Positions 26,801-34,525 of a DNA stretch of 64,000 nt are shown here, in pieces; the first letter of the stretch is position 1; each line of letters opens with the position of its first letter. Made by a program: the position numbers and the translations under genes. Source of the DNA: an uncultured Apibacter sp. (GTDB lineage: Bacteria; Bacteroidota; Bacteroidia; Flavobacteriales; Weeksellaceae); the NCBI GenBank assembly GCA_945280365.1, contig CALYQD010000011.1:1-64000 (forward strand), read 5' to 3'. Below the pieces are notes generated by a model. That model was not told the origin of the DNA and did no database searches. It saw only the letters and a list, made by a program, of their open reading frames with translations.

Positions 26801-27943
26801 TATAGTTTCAGCGACCTTATGGGAGAATTAGAAGGCAAAAAGAATCGTAAAGAATTGAAAAAGATTCAAGGTTTCCCAGGATTAATAAAAAGTTTAGCTC
26901 GTGAATATTCTAAAATAAATTGTAGAGCTATTGTATCCAATACCCTTTTTACTGCTGAAGGTATATCACAAATCGTTTTAGATGAAATACAAACATCTGA
27001 TATTGCTGCTGAAGTTATCTATAAAGGGACTGATCGTTTTCGTTTAAACCTAGTGCCGGAAGATATATCAGTAAATGGTAATTCTCAACTTAACTTAGAA
27101 AAAGATTCTGTAGTTTTGGTATTAGGAGGAGCACAAGGAATTACTGCTGAACTTACCAATCAATTATCTACAGAATATCCTTGTCATTATATTTTAGTAG
27201 GAAGGTCTGCTGAACCCACTGAAGAAGATAAAAAATACATTTCATTAAAAGATAAAAATGAAATTCGTAAATATCTTATCAATGAAGAGCAAATGAAAAC
27301 TCCAACTGAAATTGAGAAAAAAGCACAAAAAATTGATAAAACCAACCATATCATACAAACTATTTCCAATATTGAAAAATCCGGTTCTAAAGTTACCTAT
27401 GTTTCACTAGATGTAACTGATGAAAAAAGATTAAGAAGCCTTATAAAAGATACTTACAAACAATATGGAAGAATCGACGGATTCATTCATGCTGCAGGAC
27501 TTTTAGTGGATAAATTATTTACACACAAAACACTTGAAGCATTTGAACAAGTATATAGCACTAAAATAAATCCACTACATGTAATATTAGATGAGCTTCA
27601 AAGCGATGTTAAATTTATTGTTTTCTTCAGTAGTATTGCTTCTGTATATGGAAATAGAGGGCAAACCGATTATGCTTCTGCAAACAGTGTATTTGATATG
27701 ACAGCATGGGCAATCAAAGATAAAATAAATGCTCGGGTGCTAACTATCAATTGGGGACCATGGAAAGGAGCAGGAATGGTATCAAGTGCATTAGAAAACG
27801 AATTTAATAAAAGAGGGGTTGCTTTAATTCCTTTAAAGCAAGGTGCTAGAGAATTCGTAAATGAATTGAAGTATGGTAATGATAACCAAGTTTTAATTAT
27901 GGGGGGAAGTGATCACGGTGTAAAACAATTTTTCGGAATCTGA
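20837..27943 (+). CDS. PUFA-synthase-like iterative type I PKS: (NPD-like)-NPD/ER-KS-AT-ACP-ACP-KR
   Basis: This 2368-residue megasynthase starts with a degenerate NPD-like half (about 1-260; IYIQGGMGIHTSAAALAMGA). A PfaD-type flavin enoyl reductase follows (about 290-560; FPIAQGPMARVSD, FEGRESGGHVGPLP). The KS domain spans about 647-1090 with Cys835 (DAACGAS), His970 (EAHGTGT) and His1010 (GHTKCAAG), so it is active. AT covers about 1183-1500 with Ser1279 (GHSYGE) and His1383. Two ACPs carry pantetheine serines Ser1699 and Ser1813 (LSIDSIKRM), and a KR from about 2085 has Tyr2279 (DYASAN). No DH is present; that lies on the next protein. The parts match PfaA plus PfaD fused in a new order. 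It probably extends a chain from malonyl units in the cytoplasm. Chain length and product are unknown. First gene of the cluster. Confidence 0.93.
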   Translation: MQEKKALFVLSPFELPDVDLALKTINTGAFPILHLGRDKNRAIQSLNELSEKTKESFGVCFVSENMTDISLPENVTKVFIPFNFKISVKKNVEIFYQIHSLDEAEEAIKMGAESIILKGNEGAGKVAYESSYVLLQGIKNKHKKLKTKIYIQGGMGIHTSAAALAMGAQGIILDSQIALFPECSISKELKNIFNKLSGSETVIIDNFRILLRKNSPELPIQPKFEDILPFLGGLDLSQNILPMGQDICLSVDFVERYKKLENLIIAIQEAAYGHLLQAKNLNIIGEHSPLAQELGTRFPIAQGPMARVSDVPEFANEIAKEGGVPFIAMSLMVGQAAKDAVEKTHTLLKDKAWGVGILGFAPAQLRDEQMKYILENKPPFIIIAGGRPSLAKPYEKEGIKAFLHVPSVALLDMFLKEGARKFIFEGRESGGHVGPLPSMVLWEKQIYRLLKDDQPSTLNIFFAGGIHDAFSSAFISIMSASLAAKGAKIGILMGTSYLFTKEAVKTGAISEEYQKQSVAHDKTVLLEAAPGQETRALPTPFTKLFDQEKQRLFAEGLDSKEVWLKLEEMNLGRQRIAAKGIERQGKELVKLTSDEQLDKGVFMIGQVGALRIKSLSIKELHKEVAIENNKVISQLNNLVEPARESSNSKLAIVGMAGIFPQARTLEEYWKNILSGKDCITEVPDDRWNKELFYNPDTRDTDFVSSKWGGFIPTIDFDPLEFGIPPQSLASIEPVQLLSLLVAKRALEDAGYDMKTFDGENTSVIIGAEGATELASSYGFRGYAKQVFGDLPEELKSMLPKLNEDSFPGVLSNVVAGRITNRLNLGGTNYTVDAACGASLAAVDIGCQELQNKRTDIAVIGGADLHNGLNDFLMFSATHALSKKGKCASFDANSDGIALGEGIGMIVVKRLEDAERDGDRIYAVIRGSGASSDGKSLGMTAPNKRGQMKALQRAYKHAGILPSEVELIEAHGTGTVVGDKTELSALTEMFLESGALVGQTHLGSVKTQIGHTKCAAGMAGLIKTALSTYYGIQPPTINLTNPNSFYNKDSSPFKFNTKAGIWSSEKRISGVSAFGFGGTNFHVVLENYKSDIPSTSSLTAWPSELFVLKGDNLREAKQVAQKIKNLLLINSTLNIKDIAYSLAVANTKEIQASIVASNTFELENKIDIFLSGKEDAGIYLRAPKEGKVAFLFSGQGSQRINMARDLFVAFPSMRSLLLKNKEYEKILFPHTVFDEESEKLQQAIITKTQNAQPTLGIVDYAIASFLRFLGIEPDMIAGHSYGELPALSFAGVFKPEELVSLSRKRANAILEAVGHDKGKMIALNLPESEIKLLLEKEKEVWAVNFNSNKQTIMAGSTAGMDKFMKKLTDNKITYRELAVDCAFHSPLLNKSKDIYLKELSKVDFKSPNLAVWSNTTAELYPSQPDEIKKRLAEHLINPVYFTKEVTRMYAEGARVFIETGPGKVLINLVQSTLGNQEITAIHTEEKEKEGINFLLHALAKYIATGRNIDLEKLFEGRKVSTINLDEPENYKKKSTNWLINGHYAVPSVGTLPPNGALPISKPINLNYGAISDNHTMNNNLTQADQVILEYLGNMRSMIQNQRDVMLGYFGQNPGTIAAPQARTTIQVPVQNNSIVTSQQQVVVASQASTPAQVSAKNTTPALSIEVIKDTLLETVSEKTGYPIDMLGLDMDLEADLSIDSIKRMEIIGALKEKLKITADFEESEDAIEKMASIKTLSGVIGWMEELVKSEQSTSQAIVVATNILPEAIPSAKKEVFSIETIKDALLNTVSEKTGYPIDMLGLDLDLEADLSIDSIKRMEIIGALREKLNITSDFEESEDAIEKMASIKTLNGVIGWIEDLANGDSSDKSDNKIVAKPTVNKISFEAEKDEPLLRTRFELEKYSINSTEKITIEGKKFALTDDGKSLAKNIKKALEAKGAIVDIISDNNTNISSYDGLLILASSKATKHYTIKDAFTLIKSADMDRIKWIYSFSDLMGELEGKKNRKELKKIQGFPGLIKSLAREYSKINCRAIVSNTLFTAEGISQIVLDEIQTSDIAAEVIYKGTDRFRLNLVPEDISVNGNSQLNLEKDSVVLVLGGAQGITAELTNQLSTEYPCHYILVGRSAEPTEEDKKYISLKDKNEIRKYLINEEQMKTPTEIEKKAQKIDKTNHIIQTISNIEKSGSKVTYVSLDVTDEKRLRSLIKDTYKQYGRIDGFIHAAGLLVDKLFTHKTLEAFEQVYSTKINPLHVILDELQSDVKFIVFFSSIASVYGNRGQTDYASANSVFDMTAWAIKDKINARVLTINWGPWKGAGMVSSALENEFNKRGVALIPLKQGAREFVNELKYGNDNQVLIMGGSDHGVKQFFGI
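25832..26415 (+). repeat. Tandem duplicated ACP segments within the megasynthase
   Basis: Two segments of about 242 bases (25832-26073 and 26174-26415) repeat at a period of exactly 342 bases. Each encodes an ACP with the shared run EADLSIDSIKRMEIIGAL and FEESEDAIEKMASIKTL. The few differences include M/L, K/R and N/K changes. The near-identity points to recent duplication or gene conversion. Multiple ACPs in series are usual in PUFA synthases. Confidence 0.9.
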
Positions 27944-27955
27944 GTATAGCACACT

Positions 27956-30900
27956 ATGAAAGATACAGATATTGCAATTGTAGGAATGTCTTGTTTCCTA
28001 CCAGGAGCAACTAATATCAATGATTTCTGGAGCAATCTTGTGCATGGAACCAATTCTATAACAAACGTTCCCGAAGAAAAAATTGATTCAACCTACTTCA
28101 AAAATAATTCAAATAAAATAGATTATATTTACTGTAATAAAGGAGGATTTATTCCTCCTATTACAATAGATCCTGTTAAAATAGGAATATCTCCAGAACG
28201 GGTCAAGAGTTTAGACCCTATACAGATATTAATTATAAAATTAATATACCAAGCATTAGAAGATGCTTCTGTATTTGAGAGAAAAGTTCCTTTGAAAAAA
28301 TGTTCGATTATTATTGGAAAAGAAAATTATATTAGTTCCAATGATCTGAAAAGAATCGATATTGTCCATACAAGTGAACAAATAGCTTTAGCAGTTAAAA
28401 ATGTATTCCCTTCAGTTTCTGAGGAAGAAATTGAAAAAGTAAAAAATGCCTTTCAAAAAGATAAAGGTGCACAACAAAACGATTTAATTATAGAAAATAC
28501 AGCCAAATCTATTGCGGGAATCGTTGCCTCACATTTTAAAACAGAAGGAAAGGCCTATACTATAGATGCTTCTGAGTTAAGTTCTATATTTGCTATAGAA
28601 CAATCTATCCAGGAATTACTGAATGATGAAGTTGATATGGCAATAGCCGGAGGAATGCAATTCAGTCAAAATTCTCCCTATTGGAGTATTTTTTCAAACT
28701 CAGGTTTATTATCACATAAACAAGAAATAAAACCTTTTAGTGAAGAGGCTGATGGGTTGCTATTAAGTGAAGGTGCCGGTTTCGTTGTTCTAAAAAAATT
28801 AAGTAAAGCAATTTCCGATAATGATCGTATCTATGCTGTTATTAAAGGTGTGAGTATAACATCCGGGACGAATAATTTCGAAGAAGGACAAAAAAAAGCT
28901 ATTGAAAAAGCTTGGAAAAAAGCGAAAGTAAAATCGAAAGATATAGGATATATTGAAGCCAACGGAACGGCTATTAAAGACAATGATAAAATTGAGTTGA
29001 ATACTCTTTCTCAATTCTTTAAAAATCAAAAAGTATTAATTGGATCCGTAAAATCCAATATAGGACATATGATTTCCGCGGCAGGTATAGCTGCTTTAAT
29101 TAAAACCGCATTATCCTTATATAATAAGAAAATCCCGCCAACTTTACATTGCGAAAAACCAGATAATATTCTTCAAAACACTCAGATCATACCTGTTACG
29201 GAAATAACTGATTGGGACGAAAAAAATATACCTTTACATGCAGGAATTAGTACATTTGGAATTGATGGAACAAGTGCCCATACCGTACTACAAGCCTATC
29301 ATCATTCGAAGGAAGAAACAACCTTATTACCGGACTTTGAAACTGAGGCCGTAGCACTTTCTTCACCAACTAAAGAAGCATTATTAGAAGCCTTAGATAA
29401 AAAAAACTTTTCCATTTCAAATCCAAACGATACCTATCGATTAGTTTTATTTAATCCAACTCCTGAAAGGATTGAAAAAGCCAAAAAACTTATTTCAAAA
29501 GATAAACCTTGGAAAGGCAGACAAGATATCTGGTTTTCAAATGAACCTTTATTACAAAATAATGAAAAAATAGTATTTTTATTTCCAGGTTTTGATCTTT
29601 CTTCAAATCCGGAAGTAGATAGCCTTTCTAAACATTTCGGCTTCAAAATTCCTAAAGAAAGAATTACAGGAAACTTATTACTTGATCAAGCATTTAAGCA
29701 ATTTCATGGAGGTGAAATTATAGTTGAAGCCTTAAGAAAAATAGGTGTTGTTCCCGATATGACTGCAGGACATAGCTTAGGGGAATGGTTTGCTGCCAAA
29801 GCCGGAGGTCTTGTTTCAAATGAATCTGTAGAAAATTTACTAAATTCTATGGATCCGGAAAAATATAAAATGGACGATGTATATTTCATTGCCATAGGTG
29901 CAGGAGCTGAAACAGTACAACCTATAATTGATAAAATCCCTGACCTTTATTTATCTAATGATAATTGTCCAAGTCAAGTACTATTATGTGGAACAGAACA
30001 GGCAAAAGATGAATTAATAAAAATTTTAAAAAATAAAAGTCTATTTTATCAAATTTTAGATTTCAAATCAGGGTTTCATTCTCCATTCTTAAAAAAGAAA
30101 CTTTATTTATTAGAAGATCTCAATTATATAAAAATCCAGAAAAATGATATTCCTGTTTGGTCAGCTACCACATTAGACGTCTATCCTCATGATTTTGACT
30201 CATTTAGAGACTTGACTTTAAAGCATCTAACGCAGGCTGTTCTTTTTCGCGAATTAATTGAAAAATTATATAAAAAAGAAAATGCTCGGTTTTTCATACA
30301 AATTGGTAGCGGAAGTCTTATTGGATTTATAGATGATATTCTTAGAAATAAAAAGTATGCTGCAATTTCAGCAACCGCACTAAGAGTTTCTACTTTAGAA
30401 CAGTTGAGAAGAGTCATCGCTTTATTATTTATTGAAGGGAGAGATTTTAACATTTCTTTAATGGGTATTAAAACCGATAAAAATTATTCTGCAAATGAGA
30501 TGCATGTTTATGATAGCCAATCATTAATAAAAGACTTTCCTTTATTACAAGAATTAACTAATAAATATAAAGTTCATCATACTTCAGAATCAGAATCAAT
30601 AAATTCTCTTTTTATCAAATCAAATCACCCGGTTATCCAGGCCATGAATGACTATACACAAGAGTTGATTCTGATGCAAAAGGAGTTTGCAGAAATAGTT
30701 AAAAATCAAAAACAATTTACTACTAATACAAACTTTACAACTATTAACCCTGTTCAAAGAAATGAATATATTACTCAGCAGCCAGTTGTTTCTCAAGTTG
30801 AAATTCCTGAAATAACAAAAGTGGGTAGTAATTTTGTAGAAGATCTATATATAGAGCTAAAAGATCATCCTTATATAATTGATCATTCTTTATTTAAGCA

Positions 30901-32287
30901 ACCCAAACATTGGACTGTCATCGAAGATATATGTCCGGTTATACCTATGACCATGACTTTTGAGCTATTAATTGAGACAGCCCATAAACAAAATTTAAAT
31001 AAAAAGGTTTTACGTTTAGGGCCAGTCAGTGTATTCCAATGGATGAAAGTATTTAAGCCATTTCATCACACTATTGAAGGAACTTGGAAGACAGAAAATC
31101 TGATTTCGTTAAAAATTAAAAATTTTGCCAATGGTGAGGTTACTTTAGGAGACGCTTATCCGAATTTAGATCCTGTTTATCTTAAAGATATTGATTGGGG
31201 AGAGAACGAAGTTATTCCTCCTTCTCCTGAAATAATTTATAAAGATAATATGTTTCACGGTCCCGGATATCAGGGTATTTTAGAAGTCACAAACATTTCT
31301 AAAAAAGGATTAAGAGGAATCGTAAAGAAATCTTTTGGTAAAGGATCTTTACTTGATACCATTGGTCAGCTTTATGGATTATATCTTCAACTAATGTTAA
31401 AAGATGAATCTAAAGTAAGTTTCCCAGTAAAAATAGAAGAAATTAATTTTTATCAGGACGTAGCTGATCAAGAAGGAATCTTTGAATGCATATGTCTTCA
31501 AAAGTCTTTTGAAAATAAATTGGCCGTTGCTGATATTATTATGAAGAGAGACGGTAAAGTTTGGTGTGTTATTAAAGGATGGAAGAGCCAAATCTTTGAA
31601 GGGTTTGATGATCAATTATGGAATACTAATATGAACCCTTCAGAACATATCTTAGCAAAGGAAATAGCTCCTGGAATTTATTTCTTTTATGATAAATATA
31701 AAAAAGCTGTGAATCAGGATTTCTTAATGCATATCTATTTAAATACGGAAGAAAAACGACATTACGATTCTTTAATGTTAAATAAGAAAAAAGATTTCTT
31801 AATTAGTCGTGTATGTGTTAAAGATAGTGTAAGAGATCATATTAAAAATCTTTGCGGAAAAAAATATTTCCCTATTGAATTTTCAATCCAACACGATTCA
31901 AATAACAAGCCTTCAATACATGGGGTTCCCGAAACTAAAGGATTGGAAATCTCAATCGCTCATAAAGGAAGTAATACCGTATGCATGGTATCCCATAAAC
32001 CTGTAGGCATTGACCTTGAAATTATCGAAAAAAGAGACAAAAGCTTCTTAGATATAGCATTTACAGAAAAGGAATTAGACCTAATAAAATCAAAAGATAT
32101 AGCAGAATGGAGCACCCGATTTTGGGTTGCCAAAGAAGCTTATGGAAAAATGTTAGGGGTGGGACTTAAAGGAAACCCTAAACAGTATGAAATAGCATCT
32201 ATTGATGGTGAAAACTTAACCATTAATGATACAATAATAAAAACAAATAAACATAATAATAAATTTATAATTGGATGGACTCTATAG
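27956..32287 (+). CDS. Second megasynthase: inactive KS (CLF-like)-AT-DH-phosphopantetheinyl transferase
   Basis: This 1443-residue partner begins 12 bases after the first megasynthase gene. Its KS-like domain (about 3-450) has Glu207 in place of the nucleophilic Cys (DASE against DAAC) and Asn336 in place of the first His (EANGTA), but keeps His371. It should not condense and may act as a chain-length factor. An AT (about 535-840) keeps Ser607 (GHSLGE) and His708 but lacks the LSxxR arginine that binds malonyl. A double-hotdog DH (about 965-1200) has His977 and Asp1134 in LLDTIGQ. The C-terminal 120 residues are a Sfp-type phosphopantetheinyl transferase (VGIDLEIIEKRD with Asp1353 and Glu1355; WVAKEAYGKMLG with Glu1394). 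It can therefore activate the cluster's own ACPs. It resembles PfaC/HglC in parts, not in order. Confidence 0.9.
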   Translation: MKDTDIAIVGMSCFLPGATNINDFWSNLVHGTNSITNVPEEKIDSTYFKNNSNKIDYIYCNKGGFIPPITIDPVKIGISPERVKSLDPIQILIIKLIYQALEDASVFERKVPLKKCSIIIGKENYISSNDLKRIDIVHTSEQIALAVKNVFPSVSEEEIEKVKNAFQKDKGAQQNDLIIENTAKSIAGIVASHFKTEGKAYTIDASELSSIFAIEQSIQELLNDEVDMAIAGGMQFSQNSPYWSIFSNSGLLSHKQEIKPFSEEADGLLLSEGAGFVVLKKLSKAISDNDRIYAVIKGVSITSGTNNFEEGQKKAIEKAWKKAKVKSKDIGYIEANGTAIKDNDKIELNTLSQFFKNQKVLIGSVKSNIGHMISAAGIAALIKTALSLYNKKIPPTLHCEKPDNILQNTQIIPVTEITDWDEKNIPLHAGISTFGIDGTSAHTVLQAYHHSKEETTLLPDFETEAVALSSPTKEALLEALDKKNFSISNPNDTYRLVLFNPTPERIEKAKKLISKDKPWKGRQDIWFSNEPLLQNNEKIVFLFPGFDLSSNPEVDSLSKHFGFKIPKERITGNLLLDQAFKQFHGGEIIVEALRKIGVVPDMTAGHSLGEWFAAKAGGLVSNESVENLLNSMDPEKYKMDDVYFIAIGAGAETVQPIIDKIPDLYLSNDNCPSQVLLCGTEQAKDELIKILKNKSLFYQILDFKSGFHSPFLKKKLYLLEDLNYIKIQKNDIPVWSATTLDVYPHDFDSFRDLTLKHLTQAVLFRELIEKLYKKENARFFIQIGSGSLIGFIDDILRNKKYAAISATALRVSTLEQLRRVIALLFIEGRDFNISLMGIKTDKNYSANEMHVYDSQSLIKDFPLLQELTNKYKVHHTSESESINSLFIKSNHPVIQAMNDYTQELILMQKEFAEIVKNQKQFTTNTNFTTINPVQRNEYITQQPVVSQVEIPEITKVGSNFVEDLYIELKDHPYIIDHSLFKQPKHWTVIEDICPVIPMTMTFELLIETAHKQNLNKKVLRLGPVSVFQWMKVFKPFHHTIEGTWKTENLISLKIKNFANGEVTLGDAYPNLDPVYLKDIDWGENEVIPPSPEIIYKDNMFHGPGYQGILEVTNISKKGLRGIVKKSFGKGSLLDTIGQLYGLYLQLMLKDESKVSFPVKIEEINFYQDVADQEGIFECICLQKSFENKLAVADIIMKRDGKVWCVIKGWKSQIFEGFDDQLWNTNMNPSEHILAKEIAPGIYFFYDKYKKAVNQDFLMHIYLNTEEKRHYDSLMLNKKKDFLISRVCVKDSVRDHIKNLCGKKYFPIEFSIQHDSNNKPSIHGVPETKGLEISIAHKGSNTVCMVSHKPVGIDLEIIEKRDKSFLDIAFTEKELDLIKSKDIAEWSTRFWVAKEAYGKMLGVGLKGNPKQYEIASIDGENLTINDTIIKTNKHNNKFIIGWTL

Positions 32288-32574
32288 AAAAACAAAAAGA
32301 AGATATTTTTAAATCACTTAAAAATTTTATAGCTGAAGTTGTCGGTGAAGATGTAGCTGAAGAATTAAATATTGAGCCTGAAAGCGTATTCACAAGAGAT
32401 TTAGAAATGGACAGTATTGAAATTGTTTCATTTGCTGAAAAAGTAAAAGCTGCCTATGGTGACAATATTGATTTTAACGGATGGTTATCAGGTATGGAAA
32501 TGGAGCAATTAATCAATTTATCAATCAACGATGTCGTTAATTATATTGTAGATGCCAATAGTTCAAATAAATAA
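32275..32574 (+). CDS. Discrete acyl carrier protein of the cluster
   Basis: The 99-residue protein has the ACP helix-II site EMDSIEIVSFAEKV with pantetheine attachment Ser47. Its start overlaps the end of the second megasynthase by 13 bases and its end overlaps the hydrolase gene by 23 bases, so the three are translationally coupled. It is distinct from the primary-metabolism AcpP encoded at 41332-41571 (different site context, longer by 20 residues). It may carry the finished acyl chain to the hydrolase or an acceptor. Confidence 0.88.
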   Translation: MDSIEKQKEDIFKSLKNFIAEVVGEDVAEELNIEPESVFTRDLEMDSIEIVSFAEKVKAAYGDNIDFNGWLSGMEMEQLINLSINDVVNYIVDANSSNK

Positions 32575-33313
32575 TAGAAAAACTCATATATTAGAATTAA
32601 ATCAAGAAGCTTCAGAAACCATTGTAATGGTTCACGGGATGTTTACTAATCTTTCAATATTTTATTTTAATATAGCTCCGGAACTAGCTAAAAAATACCG
32701 CGTGGTTATGTATGATTTACGTAGCCACGGCCTTAGTGGTAAAATGGATATGGGATATGATCTAGAAACTCTATCTCAAGATCTGTTAGAACTATTAGAT
32801 TATTTAAATTTATCAAAAGTTGATCTGGTTGGATATAGTTTTGGAGGATTGATTTCTCTATATACAGCCATACATTACCCTGAAAAAGTAAAAAAAATAG
32901 CTATTATAGATTCTCCAATTACTGATAAAAATGGAGATACCGAAGCTATTCTAGAAAAATACGGTAATGAATTTTTAGAACACTATATGAAAAATTATAG
33001 TATTTCAACAAATATTACTCCAAATAATAAACAACTTGAAAAAAGTAAAAAATTATTTAATTTTTTACTTCATAGAACTTCGATGCCTCAGGATTTAATT
33101 AAAGATAAGGGGTTTTCTTCGCAAGAAAATATGAGTCTCATAAAAAATCAAACTTTGTTACTTTATGGAAATGAATCTGATTGTTTACCGGATGGTAAAC
33201 TTTTAAAATCCTATATTCCTAATTCCACATTATTTTCAGGAACAGGTGATCATAATATACCAATTCTAAATCCGGAATGGATTAACGAAAAACTAAGTGA
33301 ATTTTTTATTTAA
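32552..33313 (+). CDS. Alpha/beta-hydrolase, probable acyl thioesterase or transferase
   Basis: The 253-residue protein has the fold's oxyanion-hole motif VMVHGMF, the nucleophile elbow GYSFGG with Ser96, a late acidic residue in YGNESDCLPDG and His234 in GTGDHNIPIL. This completes a Ser-Asp-His triad. It overlaps the ACP gene, so it is likely to act on ACP-bound product, by hydrolysis or transfer to an alcohol. No signal peptide, so cytoplasmic. Exact reaction is inferred from position only; MenH-like hydrolases look similar. Confidence 0.82.
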   Translation: MPIVQINNRKTHILELNQEASETIVMVHGMFTNLSIFYFNIAPELAKKYRVVMYDLRSHGLSGKMDMGYDLETLSQDLLELLDYLNLSKVDLVGYSFGGLISLYTAIHYPEKVKKIAIIDSPITDKNGDTEAILEKYGNEFLEHYMKNYSISTNITPNNKQLEKSKKLFNFLLHRTSMPQDLIKDKGFSSQENMSLIKNQTLLLYGNESDCLPDGKLLKSYIPNSTLFSGTGDHNIPILNPEWINEKLSEFFI

Positions 33314-33333
33314 TAAATTAAATCAATTACCAG

Positions 33334-34521
33334 ATGGCAAGATTTGCTTTTATCGTTCCTCCCCTTACGGGGCATATTAACCCAACGTTAAGCTTAGGTA
33401 ATGAACTTTTAAAAAGAAATCATAAGGTTTCCTGGATTAGCTTAGATCCTAATCTTAAAGAACTATTACCGGAAAAAGGTCAAGCAATTGTACTCCCTAT
33501 TGATATGGATGAAGAGGGAAAAAATAAAATTTTTGATCATGCAAGAGAGCTTCAGAAAAAAAAAGTATATGGGATTGATAGCCTTAAATTCTTATATGAA
33601 GAAGTACTTACTCCCATGAATTCATTAATGATGGGTGGAATTGAAAATGCATTAGAAGAAATTAAACCAGATGTGATTATTTCTGATCATCAAATTTTTT
33701 CCGGAGCAATTGTTTCATTTAAAAAAAATATACCTTATGCTACTTCTGTTACAGCACCTGCTTCAATTAAGGTAAATCCTTCCTTTCCTAAAATTCATGA
33801 ATGGGAAGGAGAACAAGTGGTAGCTTTTCAAAATAAATATGGAATTTCCGGAAATGTTCGTCTCGATTGTTCCGAATTATTAACTTTAGTATATACATCA
33901 AGAGAATTTTTCGGCGAAGCGGATTTACCATCTCATTACAAATTTATTGGGCCTGTAATTGCTCCACGCTCTCAGAGAATTGGTTTTGATTGGTCAAAAT
34001 TAGCAAAGATGGTCCAAAATCGTCCTAAAATTTTAGTAAGTATAGGAACAACTTTTGATCATACCCAGAAACAACAATTTTTTAGTAAAGTAGTTGACGC
34101 TTTAAAAGATGAAAATATTACGGTTATAGTTGTATCTGATCCTGACCTATTTGAGTTTATACCTGATAATTTTATTATCCAAAAACAGATACCTCAACTA
34201 GAAGTAATTCAGCATATGCAAGCAGTAATTTGCCACGGAGGAAACAACACAGTATGTGAAGCTCTTTCTTATGGTATTCCATTGATAGTAATTCCTATAG
34301 CCTACGATCAATCTTTTGTATCGAGCTGTGTAACTGATAGTAGTGCAGGAATCCGTTTAAATTTTAATCGTTTTAAAGCTTCTCATCTTAAAGAAGCAGT
34401 ACATTCCATATTAACAAATAATTTATATAAAAATAATGCAAAGATGATTCAACGTTCATTCGAAATGGCTGGAGGAGTTAATAAAGGAGCAGATTATTTA
34501 CAAACACTAGTAAAAAATTAA
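33334..34521 (+). CDS. GT1-family (UGT/MGT-type) glycosyltransferase, first copy
   Basis: The 395-residue GT-B protein has the N-terminal acceptor-site start FIVPPLTGHINPTLSLG with the usual catalytic His in GHINP. The C-terminal nucleotide-sugar signature is CHGGNNTVCEALSYGIPLIV followed by IAYDQ. The family moves sugars from UDP- or dTDP-sugars to hydrophobic acceptors such as macrolides, carotenoids (CrtX) and sterols. The likely acceptor here is the polyketide lipid of the cluster. A paralogue of identical length follows 4 bases later. Confidence 0.9.
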   Translation: MARFAFIVPPLTGHINPTLSLGNELLKRNHKVSWISLDPNLKELLPEKGQAIVLPIDMDEEGKNKIFDHARELQKKKVYGIDSLKFLYEEVLTPMNSLMMGGIENALEEIKPDVIISDHQIFSGAIVSFKKNIPYATSVTAPASIKVNPSFPKIHEWEGEQVVAFQNKYGISGNVRLDCSELLTLVYTSREFFGEADLPSHYKFIGPVIAPRSQRIGFDWSKLAKMVQNRPKILVSIGTTFDHTQKQQFFSKVVDALKDENITVIVVSDPDLFEFIPDNFIIQKQIPQLEVIQHMQAVICHGGNNTVCEALSYGIPLIVIPIAYDQSFVSSCVTDSSAGIRLNFNRFKASHLKEAVHSILTNNLYKNNAKMIQRSFEMAGGVNKGADYLQTLVKN

Positions 34522-34525
34522 AATT

